Below, piece after piece: positions 7,852 through 16,002 of a stretch of DNA of 16,002 bases; position 1 is the stretch's first letter; each line of letters begins with the position of its first letter. This stretch comes from Sphingomonadales bacterium (GTDB lineage: Bacteria; Pseudomonadota; Alphaproteobacteria; Sphingomonadales; Sphingomonadaceae), in the NCBI GenBank assembly GCA_013298745.1, contig JAAFIT010000013.1, positions 1-16,002 on the forward strand, written 5' to 3'. Under the pieces are notes generated by a model. The model was given only the letters and a program-made list of their open reading frames with translations, made no database searches and had not been told where the DNA came from. The translations under genes and the position numbers were made by a program.

Positions 7852-9789
7852 TCAGCCGACCGCCGCCAGCGCCGGCTTCAACGGGCAATGGCTGTCGATC
7901 TTGCGATATTCGCGGATAACCGCACCGCGCAGTTGCTCATCACCCGGCGGCTGCCCGCTTTCCAGCGCCAACAATCGGCTGTGCAGGGCGATGTTGCGCA
8001 ACTGTCCACCATTGAGCGCACAGCGACAGGCGATATCGTGGAGCAGCGCCGGGCTGGCACGATGGTCGCCGAGTAACTGTTCGAGTATGTCCAGCCGCCG
8101 CAGTTCGTCGGGTGCATGAAAGGCAAGAATGGTGTCCATCCGGCGCGAAAAGGCGCTATCGATGCGGTCGGCATCATTGCTGGTAACAAGGATGATGCCT
8201 TCAAAATTTTCAATGCGTTGCAACAGAAAGTTGGTTTCCAGATTCGCATAGCGATCATTGGCGTTGCTGACATCGGTGCGCCTCGCCATCAGCGCATCGC
8301 CTTCATCGAGCAGCAGCACGACATCCAGCGCTTCTGCCGCAGACAAGGCGCGTTCGAGCGCCTTTTCGGTTTCGCCGATATACTTGTTGACCGTCGCCGC
8401 CAGATCGATGCGAAAGATGTCCTTGCCCAACTGGTGCGCCAATTGTCGCGCCGCCAGCGTCTTGCCGGTGCCGCTGGGGCCGGAAAACAACGCTCGCACG
8501 CCGCGTCCGCGCGCCCGTTCCGCCAGCGCCTCGCGATGGCGACAGCGCAGGAGAAGCGCCTTGAATTCGGCCTCGCTGTCGCGATCGAGAAACAAGGGTT
8601 CGGGCGGCCGGCTCTGATCGATCCGGGTGGCAAGCGCATCAAGCCGGGCATCGCGCTGCGCAGCAATCGCAGCCGGCAGTGCTTTGACGTTGCCTCCCGA
8701 CATTGCGGCGGCGCGGTGGATATGCCCCGAACTGACCGCCATTGCCGCCACCGTCGATCCGGGATCGACAATGCCCGCGGCCTGCCAGTGCCGACAACGG
8801 GCTTTCGCATCCGGCATGGTGATGGTGATGTCCCGGCGCGGCAAGGCCGCTTCGGATTGCACGCTGCCGACACTGCAAAGCGTCACCGCGAGAGGGCCGG
8901 TCCAGAGGCTGTGGCGCGGCAAGACCAACGTTTCGCCCGGTGCCGGTGCTGCATCGATCAAGATCACCGCTCCAGACAGCAGCGCCACCGACGCCGCCAG
9001 GCGCCAACGACCGATATCGGCGACCAGACTGGCGTCGCCCGCCAGCACGGCAAGGCCGGCATGGGCGGCGGCCATCTTCACCAGAGTCTTGCGGCCATTT
9101 TGCTGGGGGCCACGGACGATCAACAATTGCCCCGGCAAGGCTTGCAACGATTGCCCCAACGCTTTTGGATCGATGTCATCGCCAATCCAGCCGGCTGGCG
9201 ATGGCAGCGACCGAGCGGGCGTGTAGACAATACCGGCCAGTCGTGGACTTTGCCCAGAAGCGGCATCGACCACGGCAACCGGGGCGCGAAACTGCCAGGC
9301 AGCGCGCGGCGCTTCGCGATTGCTGACATCGATCAACCCGGCGTCGACCAGATCGAGCAGTTCGTCACGGACTCGGCCTGGCGCATCGTCACCCGCGGCA
9401 CCCCGCCAAAGCGCCACAAGCCCGCCAAGGCTTGGCACGCCACCATCAGGCTCGATCAGCAATGCCAGCCGGGGATCTTCCTCGATCAACGCGAGGCATA
9501 TCAACAACTGGCGATGGCCGGCACCAAGGCCTGCCTTTGCTAATCGATCCAAGGGCAAACCGAGGGCCTTGCCCTGCCAAAGCTGCAGTGCCGATTGCCA
9601 GACATCGGCGGATGGCACGGCCCCACCGGCAAGCTCGGCAGCCGCGGCGCGATATTCGGCTGCGAGCATGGCCAGGGCCGGGGGTTCGCCTGGCAGTGTC
9701 GGCGGCTGCAGTTCGAGCATGCGGAGCACGGTGCCAATCGCCGAGAGCCGAAACGCCGACGCGGCATCGCCAGGCAGTTGATCGAACAT
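7852..9789 (-). CDS. AAA+ ATPase of the contractile injection system (Afp15-like)
   Basis: A 645-residue protein with a C-terminal AAA+ module. Walker A is GPSGTGKT at 437-444 (K443). Walker B is VLLLDEGD with D495/E496. Further on are VTSND (sensor 1) and FSRRMDTIL, which carries the arginine-finger region. The N-terminal 400 residues contain a helical domain and a degenerate, ATPase-like middle without a clear P-loop. Single ATPases of this layout accompany nearly all eCIS loci (Afp15 type) and are thought to help assembly or terminate the tube; that role is known for relatives and inferred here. I take the ATG at 9789 as start because it overlaps the previous stop as TGATG. A longer frame to 9927 would run into the neighbouring gene by 139 bases. 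It lies directly before the cargo gene, as is common for these systems. Confidence 0.85.
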   Translation of the reverse strand: MFDQLPGDAASAFRLSAIGTVLRMLELQPPTLPGEPPALAMLAAEYRAAAAELAGGAVPSADVWQSALQLWQGKALGLPLDRLAKAGLGAGHRQLLICLALIEEDPRLALLIEPDGGVPSLGGLVALWRGAAGDDAPGRVRDELLDLVDAGLIDVSNREAPRAAWQFRAPVAVVDAASGQSPRLAGIVYTPARSLPSPAGWIGDDIDPKALGQSLQALPGQLLIVRGPQQNGRKTLVKMAAAHAGLAVLAGDASLVADIGRWRLAASVALLSGAVILIDAAPAPGETLVLPRHSLWTGPLAVTLCSVGSVQSEAALPRRDITITMPDAKARCRHWQAAGIVDPGSTVAAMAVSSGHIHRAAAMSGGNVKALPAAIAAQRDARLDALATRIDQSRPPEPLFLDRDSEAEFKALLLRCRHREALAERARGRGVRALFSGPSGTGKTLAARQLAHQLGKDIFRIDLAATVNKYIGETEKALERALSAAEALDVVLLLDEGDALMARRTDVSNANDRYANLETNFLLQRIENFEGIILVTSNDADRIDSAFSRRMDTILAFHAPDELRRLDILEQLLGDHRASPALLHDIACRCALNGGQLRNIALHSRLLALESGQPPGDEQLRGAVIREYRKIDSHCPLKPALAAVG

Positions 9790-11456
9790 CACTGGAAATG
9801 CAGCGCAATGCTGCGCCCCTCTGCCGGCAGCCACCCGGGATCGCGGTCGAGACCGGCTAACCGCAGCGGCAGCGGCAGATCGGCGAGCGCCAGATCGACA
9901 TCGATGCGTTGCGGACCAATCCGGCAACGACCGGGGATGGCAAGACTATCGAGCCCGATAGCCGGATCATCGGTGGCGCGACGAATGCGGGCATCAAGAT
10001 ACAGGGCCAGACATCCCAGCCAGCGCGCCTGTCGTGCCGACGGCAAGCGGGCGTGGTGGACACGCCGTGCCGATTGCGGCCAAAGCCGCGCATCACGTGC
10101 GCGTGACGGGACATCCGCCAGAGGAAAGCCAGCCGGATGCCACTGCGTCCGGTATCGGCTGGTCTTGGCGGTCAGACCCATCGCATGTTCGGGAAAAGCG
10201 TCGAGCCAGTCCGGCCCGACCTGCCATCGATCAGGCAAGGAAGGGTCTTTACGAGCAGGAGCGAGGGCACGGTGCAGACGATCGTTCCGATAACGCCGCC
10301 CGAAATGTTGCAACGCCACTCGATCGAGCAGGCGTGTCGGTGCCAGTGCCAGACCATGGTCAGCGGGCCGGGTAAAGTCGGGATAGAGGCCCATCGCAAG
10401 AAAGGCATTGAGCAGGAAGAACAGTCCGGCGAAATCGCTGGCGATCGCCACCTCAGTGTCTGGGACGAGGCCATCAATGCGGGATGCAAAAGCGATTGAT
10501 GGCTGCGTGACCGACAAATCCGGTGTCGGACGAACTTCGGCGCGCGTGATCGTTGCGACTGGATCGGGCGCCTTGACTGGCGGCACCGCAGCCGGCGGGT
10601 TGATCGCCAGTGCCGCCTCCGCTCCGGCGGCAACCGCCGCGGTCAATGCCGCACGAGAAACCGCCGGATCGTCCTCCAGACAGAGCAGCACGAGCATCAG
10701 CGCCACGGTCGCCACCGGCAGCCTTGTCAAATCATTGCCGGCCAACCGCGCAGTTGCTGCGATCACGTCAATTTGACGGCGCACCACTGCTGTCTCGGAG
10801 CCTGTAGCAGACGTGGTAAATACCAAAGGCGTTGTCGACGCAGTCGAGGCGGTCACCGACCAACGCCGCGCATCCGGCGCAGCGAGCGTCAAGGCGTGGC
10901 TTTGCTGCAGCGCGGCCGTCATGCGCGCCACATCAGCGGTGTCGAGCCGGGCCATCAGGGCCGCTGCAAGCCCGTGCTGCGCCAGCGCCGCGAAAACCGG
11001 TGGCAATGTGCGACCATCGTCAAACAGATTGCGTCGCGCCCAACCGAGTGGGCTACCGCCGGGTAAATATGCTGCGCGAACAGCGTCTGGCAGCAGTTGC
11101 GCGGAGGCGCCGCCCTTCAGCCAAGAACCCAGCAGCCAGATGGCAAATCGCTGACGCGAGGTGAAACGATAGGCGGCAGCGCGCATGCCTGGCAGCGGAT
11201 CGATTGCCGCTGTCGCCAGCGCCTTTGCCAGCTCGTTAGCCAATATACCGCCAAAGCCCGGATCGACGCCACCATCCGCCCGCGCCCGCAACACGGCCTG
11301 GCTGCGATGACGGGGAATCAGCAACAGCTCGTCGTCGCCCAGCCCCAATTGTGTCATCGGCACATGCGCCAGCCCGCCGGCCAGCAGCGCGCGCGACGCC
11401 ATCGCGCCGGCCACGCGCGCCCGGTCAAGCTGGAGCGATGCGCCCGACGCAATCAT
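9789..11456 (-). CDS. Unrecognised eCIS-associated protein
   Basis: A 555-residue protein from the ATG at 11456. I cannot name a family with certainty. The centre carries a hydrophobic stretch beginning at F342 (FAGLFFLLNAFLAMGLYPDF). The last residues read GLDRDPGWLPAEGRSIALHF. Both patterns recall large uncharacterised proteins encoded just before the ATPase in eCIS loci, possibly part of the baseplate or an assembly factor. There is no signal peptide. The first half is alanine-rich and helical. A possible start at TTG 11513 would overlap the secreted-protein gene by 41 bases and add 19 residues of low quality, so I prefer the ATG 16 bases after that gene's stop. The stop overlaps the ATPase start by one base, which suggests matched expression. 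The hydrophobic segment could be buried rather than membrane-spanning. Confidence 0.6.
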   Translation of the reverse strand: MIASGASLQLDRARVAGAMASRALLAGGLAHVPMTQLGLGDDELLLIPRHRSQAVLRARADGGVDPGFGGILANELAKALATAAIDPLPGMRAAAYRFTSRQRFAIWLLGSWLKGGASAQLLPDAVRAAYLPGGSPLGWARRNLFDDGRTLPPVFAALAQHGLAAALMARLDTADVARMTAALQQSHALTLAAPDARRWSVTASTASTTPLVFTTSATGSETAVVRRQIDVIAATARLAGNDLTRLPVATVALMLVLLCLEDDPAVSRAALTAAVAAGAEAALAINPPAAVPPVKAPDPVATITRAEVRPTPDLSVTQPSIAFASRIDGLVPDTEVAIASDFAGLFFLLNAFLAMGLYPDFTRPADHGLALAPTRLLDRVALQHFGRRYRNDRLHRALAPARKDPSLPDRWQVGPDWLDAFPEHAMGLTAKTSRYRTQWHPAGFPLADVPSRARDARLWPQSARRVHHARLPSARQARWLGCLALYLDARIRRATDDPAIGLDSLAIPGRCRIGPQRIDVDLALADLPLPLRLAGLDRDPGWLPAEGRSIALHFQ

Positions 11457-11472
11457 GGCTGCGGCGCCGCCA

Positions 11473-13545
11473 TCATTGCCGCACGCGGGTGATGAACGAT
11501 CCGAACGAACCAAATGGCAGCCGCGACTTGTAGGTCTTGCCGTTGATCGTCACGAAGCGTCCGGTTTCAAGTTCGGCCCGCACGACCCAGGCCGGCAGAT
11601 TGACGCCGATCGGCAGCACTGCCAACCCGGACTTGCCGAACAATCTCGGATCAATTTCGGGGATTGCAGCAAGCCTGCCAGTGGCCTGGCCGATCACATT
11701 GATGGCATAGCCTTCACCATCGACCGGAAGGGACTGGCCATTGGCGGGTGCCAGCCGCACCACCAACACATTGGCGCGTTCAGGAACCGCCAAGGTTGCT
11801 GCCGACCCGATGACGAAACTGGTACGGAAATCATCGAACGAGCCGATGAGCGCGCCGGGCCGGACCGGGCTTTTGTCGCGCCTGACCATCGTGCGGGAGA
11901 TGCCCCTGCCCTTATCGTCCACGCCCACGGGTGTGACGCCGCCAAGCGATGATTTGAACATCCCGTTCGCCAACACCGTGATCGTTGATCCGGGCCTAAC
12001 TTCGATCTTCAATCCGTCGGCATTCTGCGGCGTTAGGCGATAATCAGTGACCGGCAGCTTCAGACTGTCATCGACGAGCACCGACGATTTCAATTGGGTC
12101 GCACCTTCCGGTCGCGGCCTCAGCACCCAGTTACCGTTGCCAAGGGGTTTGGCACTGCTGAATTCCGTCTTCCAGCGCATTTCGGGTTCGACGTTGATGA
12201 ACTGTTCGCGCAGCACGAGGCTCGGCCTCTTGCCGCGGCCCATCATCGCGTTGCGTTTCGGCATGGTGATCGTCGGCATGCCGGTGAAGGGCGAATTGAC
12301 ATCGACAAAGTCCATATTGAACTGGCGCGTCGTGTTGACACCATTGTTGCCGGCAACTTCAACACGCACACACTGGTGGTCATGCGGCGGCGCATAGGTC
12401 ATCCCGGTCGGCGCCCAGAGGCCGCTGTAGACCGTGCGATACTCATTCTGGTTGAGCGCGATCGGTGGCGTCGGGTTCGATCGCATGAGGCCGCCGCCGC
12501 CGGGAGACGCGGCAACAGTCGGGATTTTCGCCCAGTTACCGCCCGAAACGCCCCAATTGGCAATGCGAAAGGTCGCGACCAGCCCGCTCGCCGCAGCGGC
12601 CGAACCATTGGCCAGCGTCGCGTTGAATTCATTGGGCGTCGTCATGCTGATCTTGGTCGGATCGCTGCCGGCGGTGCCAAAGCCGACGATGCTGACGCCG
12701 GCGGCAAGATCGCCAAGCCGCGCAATCCCCCATGTCGATGGCCGCGGTGTCGCTTCGATCTGCGCGCTGACGCTGGTGCCATCCGGCCCGGCAATCTGGC
12801 GATCGGATGGCCATGCATATTGAATGGCAGCGTCTTCCCAGCTGTTGGTCGGAATGACATCGACGAACAGGCCGAAGCCGCCCGCCTGTACCGGCACCGT
12901 GCCACGCGGCAGCTTGAGCTCGACCGACCAGGTGCCGCGCGATGGAGCGTCTGTCATATTGAGGACGACCGGCGCACTTGCAGTCCGCGCTTCGATGCCG
13001 CTCGGAACAGCAGCGGACGTCCAGGTGATGACACCGCCGGCTTCGGTTCCCGTCCAGAACTTCAGCGCTGCCGCTTGCGAATCCGCCGGGCCATTGACCG
13101 GGCATTTGTTGCCAAGCGCCGTGACCGCAGCGCAGGGCTGGATATGCAAGCGCCGATAGCCCGAAGCCGAGCCGTTGATGTTATAAGCCACGACGATGAC
13201 ATCATCGCTACCGAACAGCGGCGAATCATTGAGAACACAGCCGGCCTCGGTGTCCTGGTCGCAGGTGTTGTCCTCGGCGGTGAAGCCCAGCCAGATGTTG
13301 GCGCCATCGGCCATCGCCCGCATGAACGCCGCGGGCTGGGGTGCGCCGTCCTCCATACGATACAACGCCGACCCGCTCCATTCTGCCGTGTTGAGCACGC
13401 CATCGAAGGTCGGGGCCAGTGACCCGGATCGCAGCGGAATTGCGAACTGATAGTTGGCGTTGAATTGCGCCGCCGCAGGGACAGTGAAGGTGGCGGCAAA
13501 CGCAAGTGCTGTCAGGTGGCGTGCGGTGGGATAACGCGATGACAT
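11473..13545 (-). CDS. Secreted protein with a lectin-like C-terminal domain and a possible CBM9-like N-terminal domain
   Basis: A 690-residue protein with a Sec signal peptide: charged SSRYPTARH, a hydrophobic core LTALAFAATFTV, and a probable cut after AAA at residue 26. After the signal, about residues 40-250 contain TFDGVLNTAEWSG and NIWLGFTAEDN, typical of the CBM9/DOMON-like sugar- or ligand-binding beta-sandwich. It has at least four cysteines, in line with an extracytoplasmic location. Near residues 515-640, GSTITVLANGMF, PGALIGSFD and VLVVRLAP follow the order of strands in the PA-IL (LecA) type lectin fold, but the calcium/galactose residues of LecA are not evident. It may bind glycans or surface polymers outside the cytoplasm. 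Its place in the middle of the eCIS operon is odd, since eCIS particles assemble in the cytoplasm without signal peptides. The start is certain from the signal peptide and AAAGGAG (13559-13553). Confidence 0.65.
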   Translation of the reverse strand: MSSRYPTARHLTALAFAATFTVPAAAQFNANYQFAIPLRSGSLAPTFDGVLNTAEWSGSALYRMEDGAPQPAAFMRAMADGANIWLGFTAEDNTCDQDTEAGCVLNDSPLFGSDDVIVVAYNINGSASGYRRLHIQPCAAVTALGNKCPVNGPADSQAAALKFWTGTEAGGVITWTSAAVPSGIEARTASAPVVLNMTDAPSRGTWSVELKLPRGTVPVQAGGFGLFVDVIPTNSWEDAAIQYAWPSDRQIAGPDGTSVSAQIEATPRPSTWGIARLGDLAAGVSIVGFGTAGSDPTKISMTTPNEFNATLANGSAAAASGLVATFRIANWGVSGGNWAKIPTVAASPGGGGLMRSNPTPPIALNQNEYRTVYSGLWAPTGMTYAPPHDHQCVRVEVAGNNGVNTTRQFNMDFVDVNSPFTGMPTITMPKRNAMMGRGKRPSLVLREQFINVEPEMRWKTEFSSAKPLGNGNWVLRPRPEGATQLKSSVLVDDSLKLPVTDYRLTPQNADGLKIEVRPGSTITVLANGMFKSSLGGVTPVGVDDKGRGISRTMVRRDKSPVRPGALIGSFDDFRTSFVIGSAATLAVPERANVLVVRLAPANGQSLPVDGEGYAINVIGQATGRLAAIPEIDPRLFGKSGLAVLPIGVNLPAWVVRAELETGRFVTINGKTYKSRLPFGSFGSFITRVRQ

Positions 13546-13552
13546 GGCGAAA

Positions 13553-13559
13553 CTCCTTT
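13553..13559 (-). promoter_or_regulatory. Strong ribosome binding site of the secreted-protein gene
   Basis: AAAGGAG on the minus strand lies seven bases before the ATG at 13545 and is the best Shine-Dalgarno match in the operon. It sits in the 28-base gap after the IPT/TIG gene, the widest gap in the operon. The secreted protein may therefore be translated independently and strongly. Confidence 0.6.
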
Positions 13560-13573
13560 CGAGGTCGATCGGA

Positions 13574-14950
13574 TCAGGGTGGCGTCGGACTTGTGTGATC
13601 GGTGCGGCGGCGGAGATTGAAGGTCAGGTTGCGCGCCGGCACGCCGCCAGGGCCGGTGACGGGCACCGACAGGGTACGATCGAACGCCGTCGGCGATGCG
13701 GCATCGAAAGCACCGGTAAAGCGCAGCGCGACACGAATCATGCCCTGTGCCGCGCCGCCGGCTGGCGCCGAAAGGCTGCGCTCACCTGGTGCCATATCGA
13801 GACGCGCCTCCCAACCAGCACCACCGCTCACTACCAGATCGCCAATCTGGTAGAGCGTGGCACCGGTCGCCGCGGCCGGGGCATTGACCGTGACTTCACA
13901 GCGCACCACCCGATCGGTGGCGGCACCGCTGGCATTACCGAAATACACGGTGCTTCCGGCCACAGCGAATGGCGCACCACCAGCCGCCTTTACCAGTGGC
14001 CCGAAGACGATCGCAGTGACAGCAACCGGCGGGGCGGTGGCGACGGTGACCGGTGTTTCCGTGGATTCGTCCCCGGCATTGGCATCGGTGGTGCCGCGCA
14101 CCCTGAGCCGGACCGAAGCGGTGCCACTGGCGCCCGTCCGCACACGCACGCGAACGGTGCGATCGACCATCGCCACCGTCTGCGGCACCGTCATGGTCTC
14201 ATCCCCCGGCACGATGGAGGCTGACCAGCCGCCGGACGCAGGGGTGATGACGGTCGAAACCGTGAACGTCTCGGCCCGGCTGGACGATGCCTTGACCGTA
14301 TAGACAAGGTCGTAATCGGTATTTGCTGCCACCTGGCCAGGGAGTGCTGCACCGCCCGGAAGCCGCAGGCCGGGGCTGCCAAAGGCAAAACCGGCCACCA
14401 GCACATCGGTGGTGGCACCACGGATGAAGAATGGTTGCACCGCCTCCCCTGCCCCATTGGTGATCCGAACCGGCACCTGGGCGCCGGCGGCGGGCAGCCC
14501 CGGAATGGCCGGACTGGGAAAGATCAGCACGGTATCGGCGCCCGAAATGATCCGACCGAGCGGGACATCGACCCCGCCGACAGTGATCGAGGTTAACGTC
14601 GCCGGTGACAAGTTGCGGCCGAAGACAGTCATCTCCTCGCCCGTCCGCATTCCCGGCGGTTCGATGCGGGTGATGATCGGCGGCGACGCGGTGTTGCGGA
14701 CGCCGTCTTCAACAATCGCCATCCGCAGCGCCAGATCGTTGATATCGGCGCGCAGCGCGTTGAACAGATCGGCGGTAATCAGATCGCCCGGCGCCACGGC
14801 GGTGGTGTTGATACCGGCGAGCCGGGTGGTGAAGGTCAACCGTTCGGGCGCGGTCAGCGGCCGGCCGAACAACCCTTCGACGGTTTCGAACAATCGATCG
14901 GTGGTGGCGCTGATGACCCTGGCATCAGTGGCGGGCGGGTTGGTGGCCAT
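13574..14950 (-). CDS. IPT/TIG-domain protein, likely surface or fibre-associated component
   Basis: A 458-residue beta-rich protein without signal peptide. Residues 1-90 are mostly helical, including a short heptad-like stretch ADLFNALRADINDLALRMAIVE. An immunoglobulin-like IPT/TIG domain follows at about 93-180 (PPIITRIEPPGMRTGEEMTVFG, then SITVGGVDV). The rest, about 185-458, looks like two further Ig-like repeats rich in T, V, A and G. Lack of a signal peptide together with Ig-like modules fits a structural or receptor-binding accessory of a cytoplasmically assembled injection particle; that role is inferred from context. The start at 14950 is supported by GGAGAGG (14965-14959). The gene begins 17 bases after the preceding stop. 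Confidence 0.65.
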   Translation of the reverse strand: MATNPPATDARVISATTDRLFETVEGLFGRPLTAPERLTFTTRLAGINTTAVAPGDLITADLFNALRADINDLALRMAIVEDGVRNTASPPIITRIEPPGMRTGEEMTVFGRNLSPATLTSITVGGVDVPLGRIISGADTVLIFPSPAIPGLPAAGAQVPVRITNGAGEAVQPFFIRGATTDVLVAGFAFGSPGLRLPGGAALPGQVAANTDYDLVYTVKASSSRAETFTVSTVITPASGGWSASIVPGDETMTVPQTVAMVDRTVRVRVRTGASGTASVRLRVRGTTDANAGDESTETPVTVATAPPVAVTAIVFGPLVKAAGGAPFAVAGSTVYFGNASGAATDRVVRCEVTVNAPAAATGATLYQIGDLVVSGGAGWEARLDMAPGERSLSAPAGGAAQGMIRVALRFTGAFDAASPTAFDRTLSVPVTGPGGVPARNLTFNLRRRTDHTSPTPP

Positions 14951-14967
14951 GGGCGGTTCCTCTCCGG

Positions 14968-16002
14968 TCAGCCGAGCGCGACATTGGCAACATCGAACCG
15001 CGCCAGGTTGAACCTCGCGTCGGCGCGATAAGCGAGATGCCCGCTCGCAAAGATGAGATAAGGGTCTGATCGCGCCGGATCGCCGATCGGCAGGCGCTGA
15101 GACAGGCGATTGCCAGCGACGGCGTAAAGCCAGATGACAGAATCGTCGCTGCTGCGGATCGCCGGTGTGGTGAGACTTTCGGCGACGAGCGATTCAACCT
15201 GTTCGGCGCTGATATGCAGCGGGCCACGCACGGTCATGCCGGCAAAAAATGCCTTGGCCGCCGTTGCTTCGACATGCGGCAACACGCCGACCGGTGGCAG
15301 GAAAGGAAAGCTGTCCCGCGCCTTCAAAGCCCCCAAAGCCCCGCTCGGCCCGGTCAGATCGCGCAGATGCCGCGCAAACTGCTGCATCATGGCGTGGCCG
15401 GCGGCAACGCGATGCGGCGCTGCAAGGCTGGCAAGAAACCCACCAGCATCGGGCCGGGCCAGTGGTCGCTGTACGGCGTCGGCATCGACAAGCGCAAAAT
15501 CGGTCGCACCAGTGAAACCGATCAGTGCCAGCGGTACATCATGCGGTGACAGGCCATAATCCGCCATCGCGACCAACAGACCGTCGCCACGCGCGCCGCC
15601 AGCCAGCAAGGCGTTGCCCCAATCAGGCAGCACGCCGGCGCCGAAGCAACGATAGGCAATGCGGTTCCGAAAGTCCGGTTCCGCCATATCGAGATCGGCA
15701 TAGAGCTGCGGACGAACTTCGAGCAGCCGGAACTGCACCGCGGCAATCTCGGCATCGGTATTGCAGGCCACTGCCGTGCCACCAAGGCCATTGCTGGCGG
15801 CGCGACCAGTGGCAACGCTGGCTGGCGCCAAAGTCAGCAGATACAGCCCTTCGCCGGAAAGATAGGTGCCCGACAGCGCCGGCTGGCAATCGCCAAAACC
15901 GAGCGGCCCGGTCGGCCCGGGGCGGGCAATACGCGTGAGCCGCACGGTTTCAGGTGCCGCCAGCCGCAACACTGTGCCCGCGGCATTGATCGCCAGCCCC
16001 GC
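14968..16002 (-). CDS. Unrecognised eCIS-operon protein, 5' end outside the window
   Basis: The reading frame is open to the right edge, so the true start lies beyond 16002. At least 344 residues are visible. An internal GTG at 15972 could serve as a start, but in-frame sequence upstream of it (GLAINAAGTVLRLAAP) flows smoothly into the protein, so I treat the gene as truncated by the window. I do not recognise a family. A segment near DLDMAEPDFRNRIAYRCFG recalls conserved hypothetical proteins of eCIS loci, and VPLALIGFTGATDFALVDADAVQRP may be a structural core. No signal peptide can be judged. It is the most upstream visible gene of the operon. It could be a baseplate-side accessory, but nothing in the sequence proves that. 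Confidence 0.5.
   Translation of the reverse strand, partial: AGLAINAAGTVLRLAAPETVRLTRIARPGPTGPLGFGDCQPALSGTYLSGEGLYLLTLAPASVATGRAASNGLGGTAVACNTDAEIAAVQFRLLEVRPQLYADLDMAEPDFRNRIAYRCFGAGVLPDWGNALLAGGARGDGLLVAMADYGLSPHDVPLALIGFTGATDFALVDADAVQRPLARPDAGGFLASLAAPHRVAAGHAMMQQFARHLRDLTGPSGALGALKARDSFPFLPPVGVLPHVEATAAKAFFAGMTVRGPLHISAEQVESLVAESLTTPAIRSSDDSVIWLYAVAGNRLSQRLPIGDPARSDPYLIFASGHLAYRADARFNLARFDVANVALG

Noticed and set aside
8116..9543. 475-codon plus-strand open frame opposite the AAA+ ATPase
   Set aside because: It is antisense to Walker A and Walker B of a well-supported ATPase, and its arginine/histidine/glutamine-rich product is typical of a shadow frame.
9790..9927. Longer N-terminus of the AAA+ ATPase starting at 9927
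   Set aside because: It would overlap the upstream gene by 139 bases and adds an arginine/alanine-rich, low-quality stretch. The ATG at 9789 forms a TGATG junction.
12094..13422. 442-codon plus-strand open frame opposite the secreted protein
   Set aside because: The minus-strand gene has a signal peptide and a strong ribosome binding site. The plus frame has neither and has shadow-like composition.

Overview
The window is GC-rich DNA, with most genes at roughly 60-70% GC. It looks like a chromosomal segment of an alphaproteobacterium, most likely a sphingomonad-type organism. That placement rests on base composition, the style of the GC-rich intergenic hairpins and overall protein character, so it is tentative. 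Almost all coding is on the minus strand. Only the racemase gene at 1949-3211 is on the plus strand.

Left part (1-3310): housekeeping. A two-gene purine-salvage operon on the minus strand encodes a phosphoribosyltransferase and, overlapping it by 4 bases, an adenine deaminase of the adenosine deaminase superfamily. Together they could turn adenine into hypoxanthine and then IMP. A possible terminator follows at 92-110. Divergent from this operon is an exported (Tat-type leader) alanine or broad-specificity amino-acid racemase. It converges on a complete tRNA-Pro(TGG) gene with encoded CCA.

Right part (3692-16002): one tightly packed minus-strand operon of seven genes that runs off the right edge. 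I read it as the distal, accessory end of an extracellular contractile injection system (eCIS) locus. In order of transcription it holds: a partial gene of unknown function; an IPT/TIG-domain protein; a Sec-secreted 690-residue protein with a lectin-like C-terminus; an unrecognised 555-residue protein that looks eCIS-associated; an AAA+ ATPase resembling the one that accompanies eCIS (Afp15-like); a 1168-residue protein with an N-terminal eCIS core domain (DUF4157), a long helical middle and a nuclease-like C-terminus; and a 214-residue protein that is probably its immunity protein. The gaps or overlaps between genes are -1 to 28 bases, so the seven genes are probably co-transcribed and partly translationally coupled. 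The sheath, tube and baseplate genes would lie beyond 16002 and are not visible here.

The most interesting unit is the polymorphic-toxin-like cargo with its adjacent putative immunity gene (3692-7847). GC content drops to about 47-50% in the toxin C-terminal region and the immunity gene. That drop suggests the toxin/immunity module was swapped onto a resident delivery scaffold.
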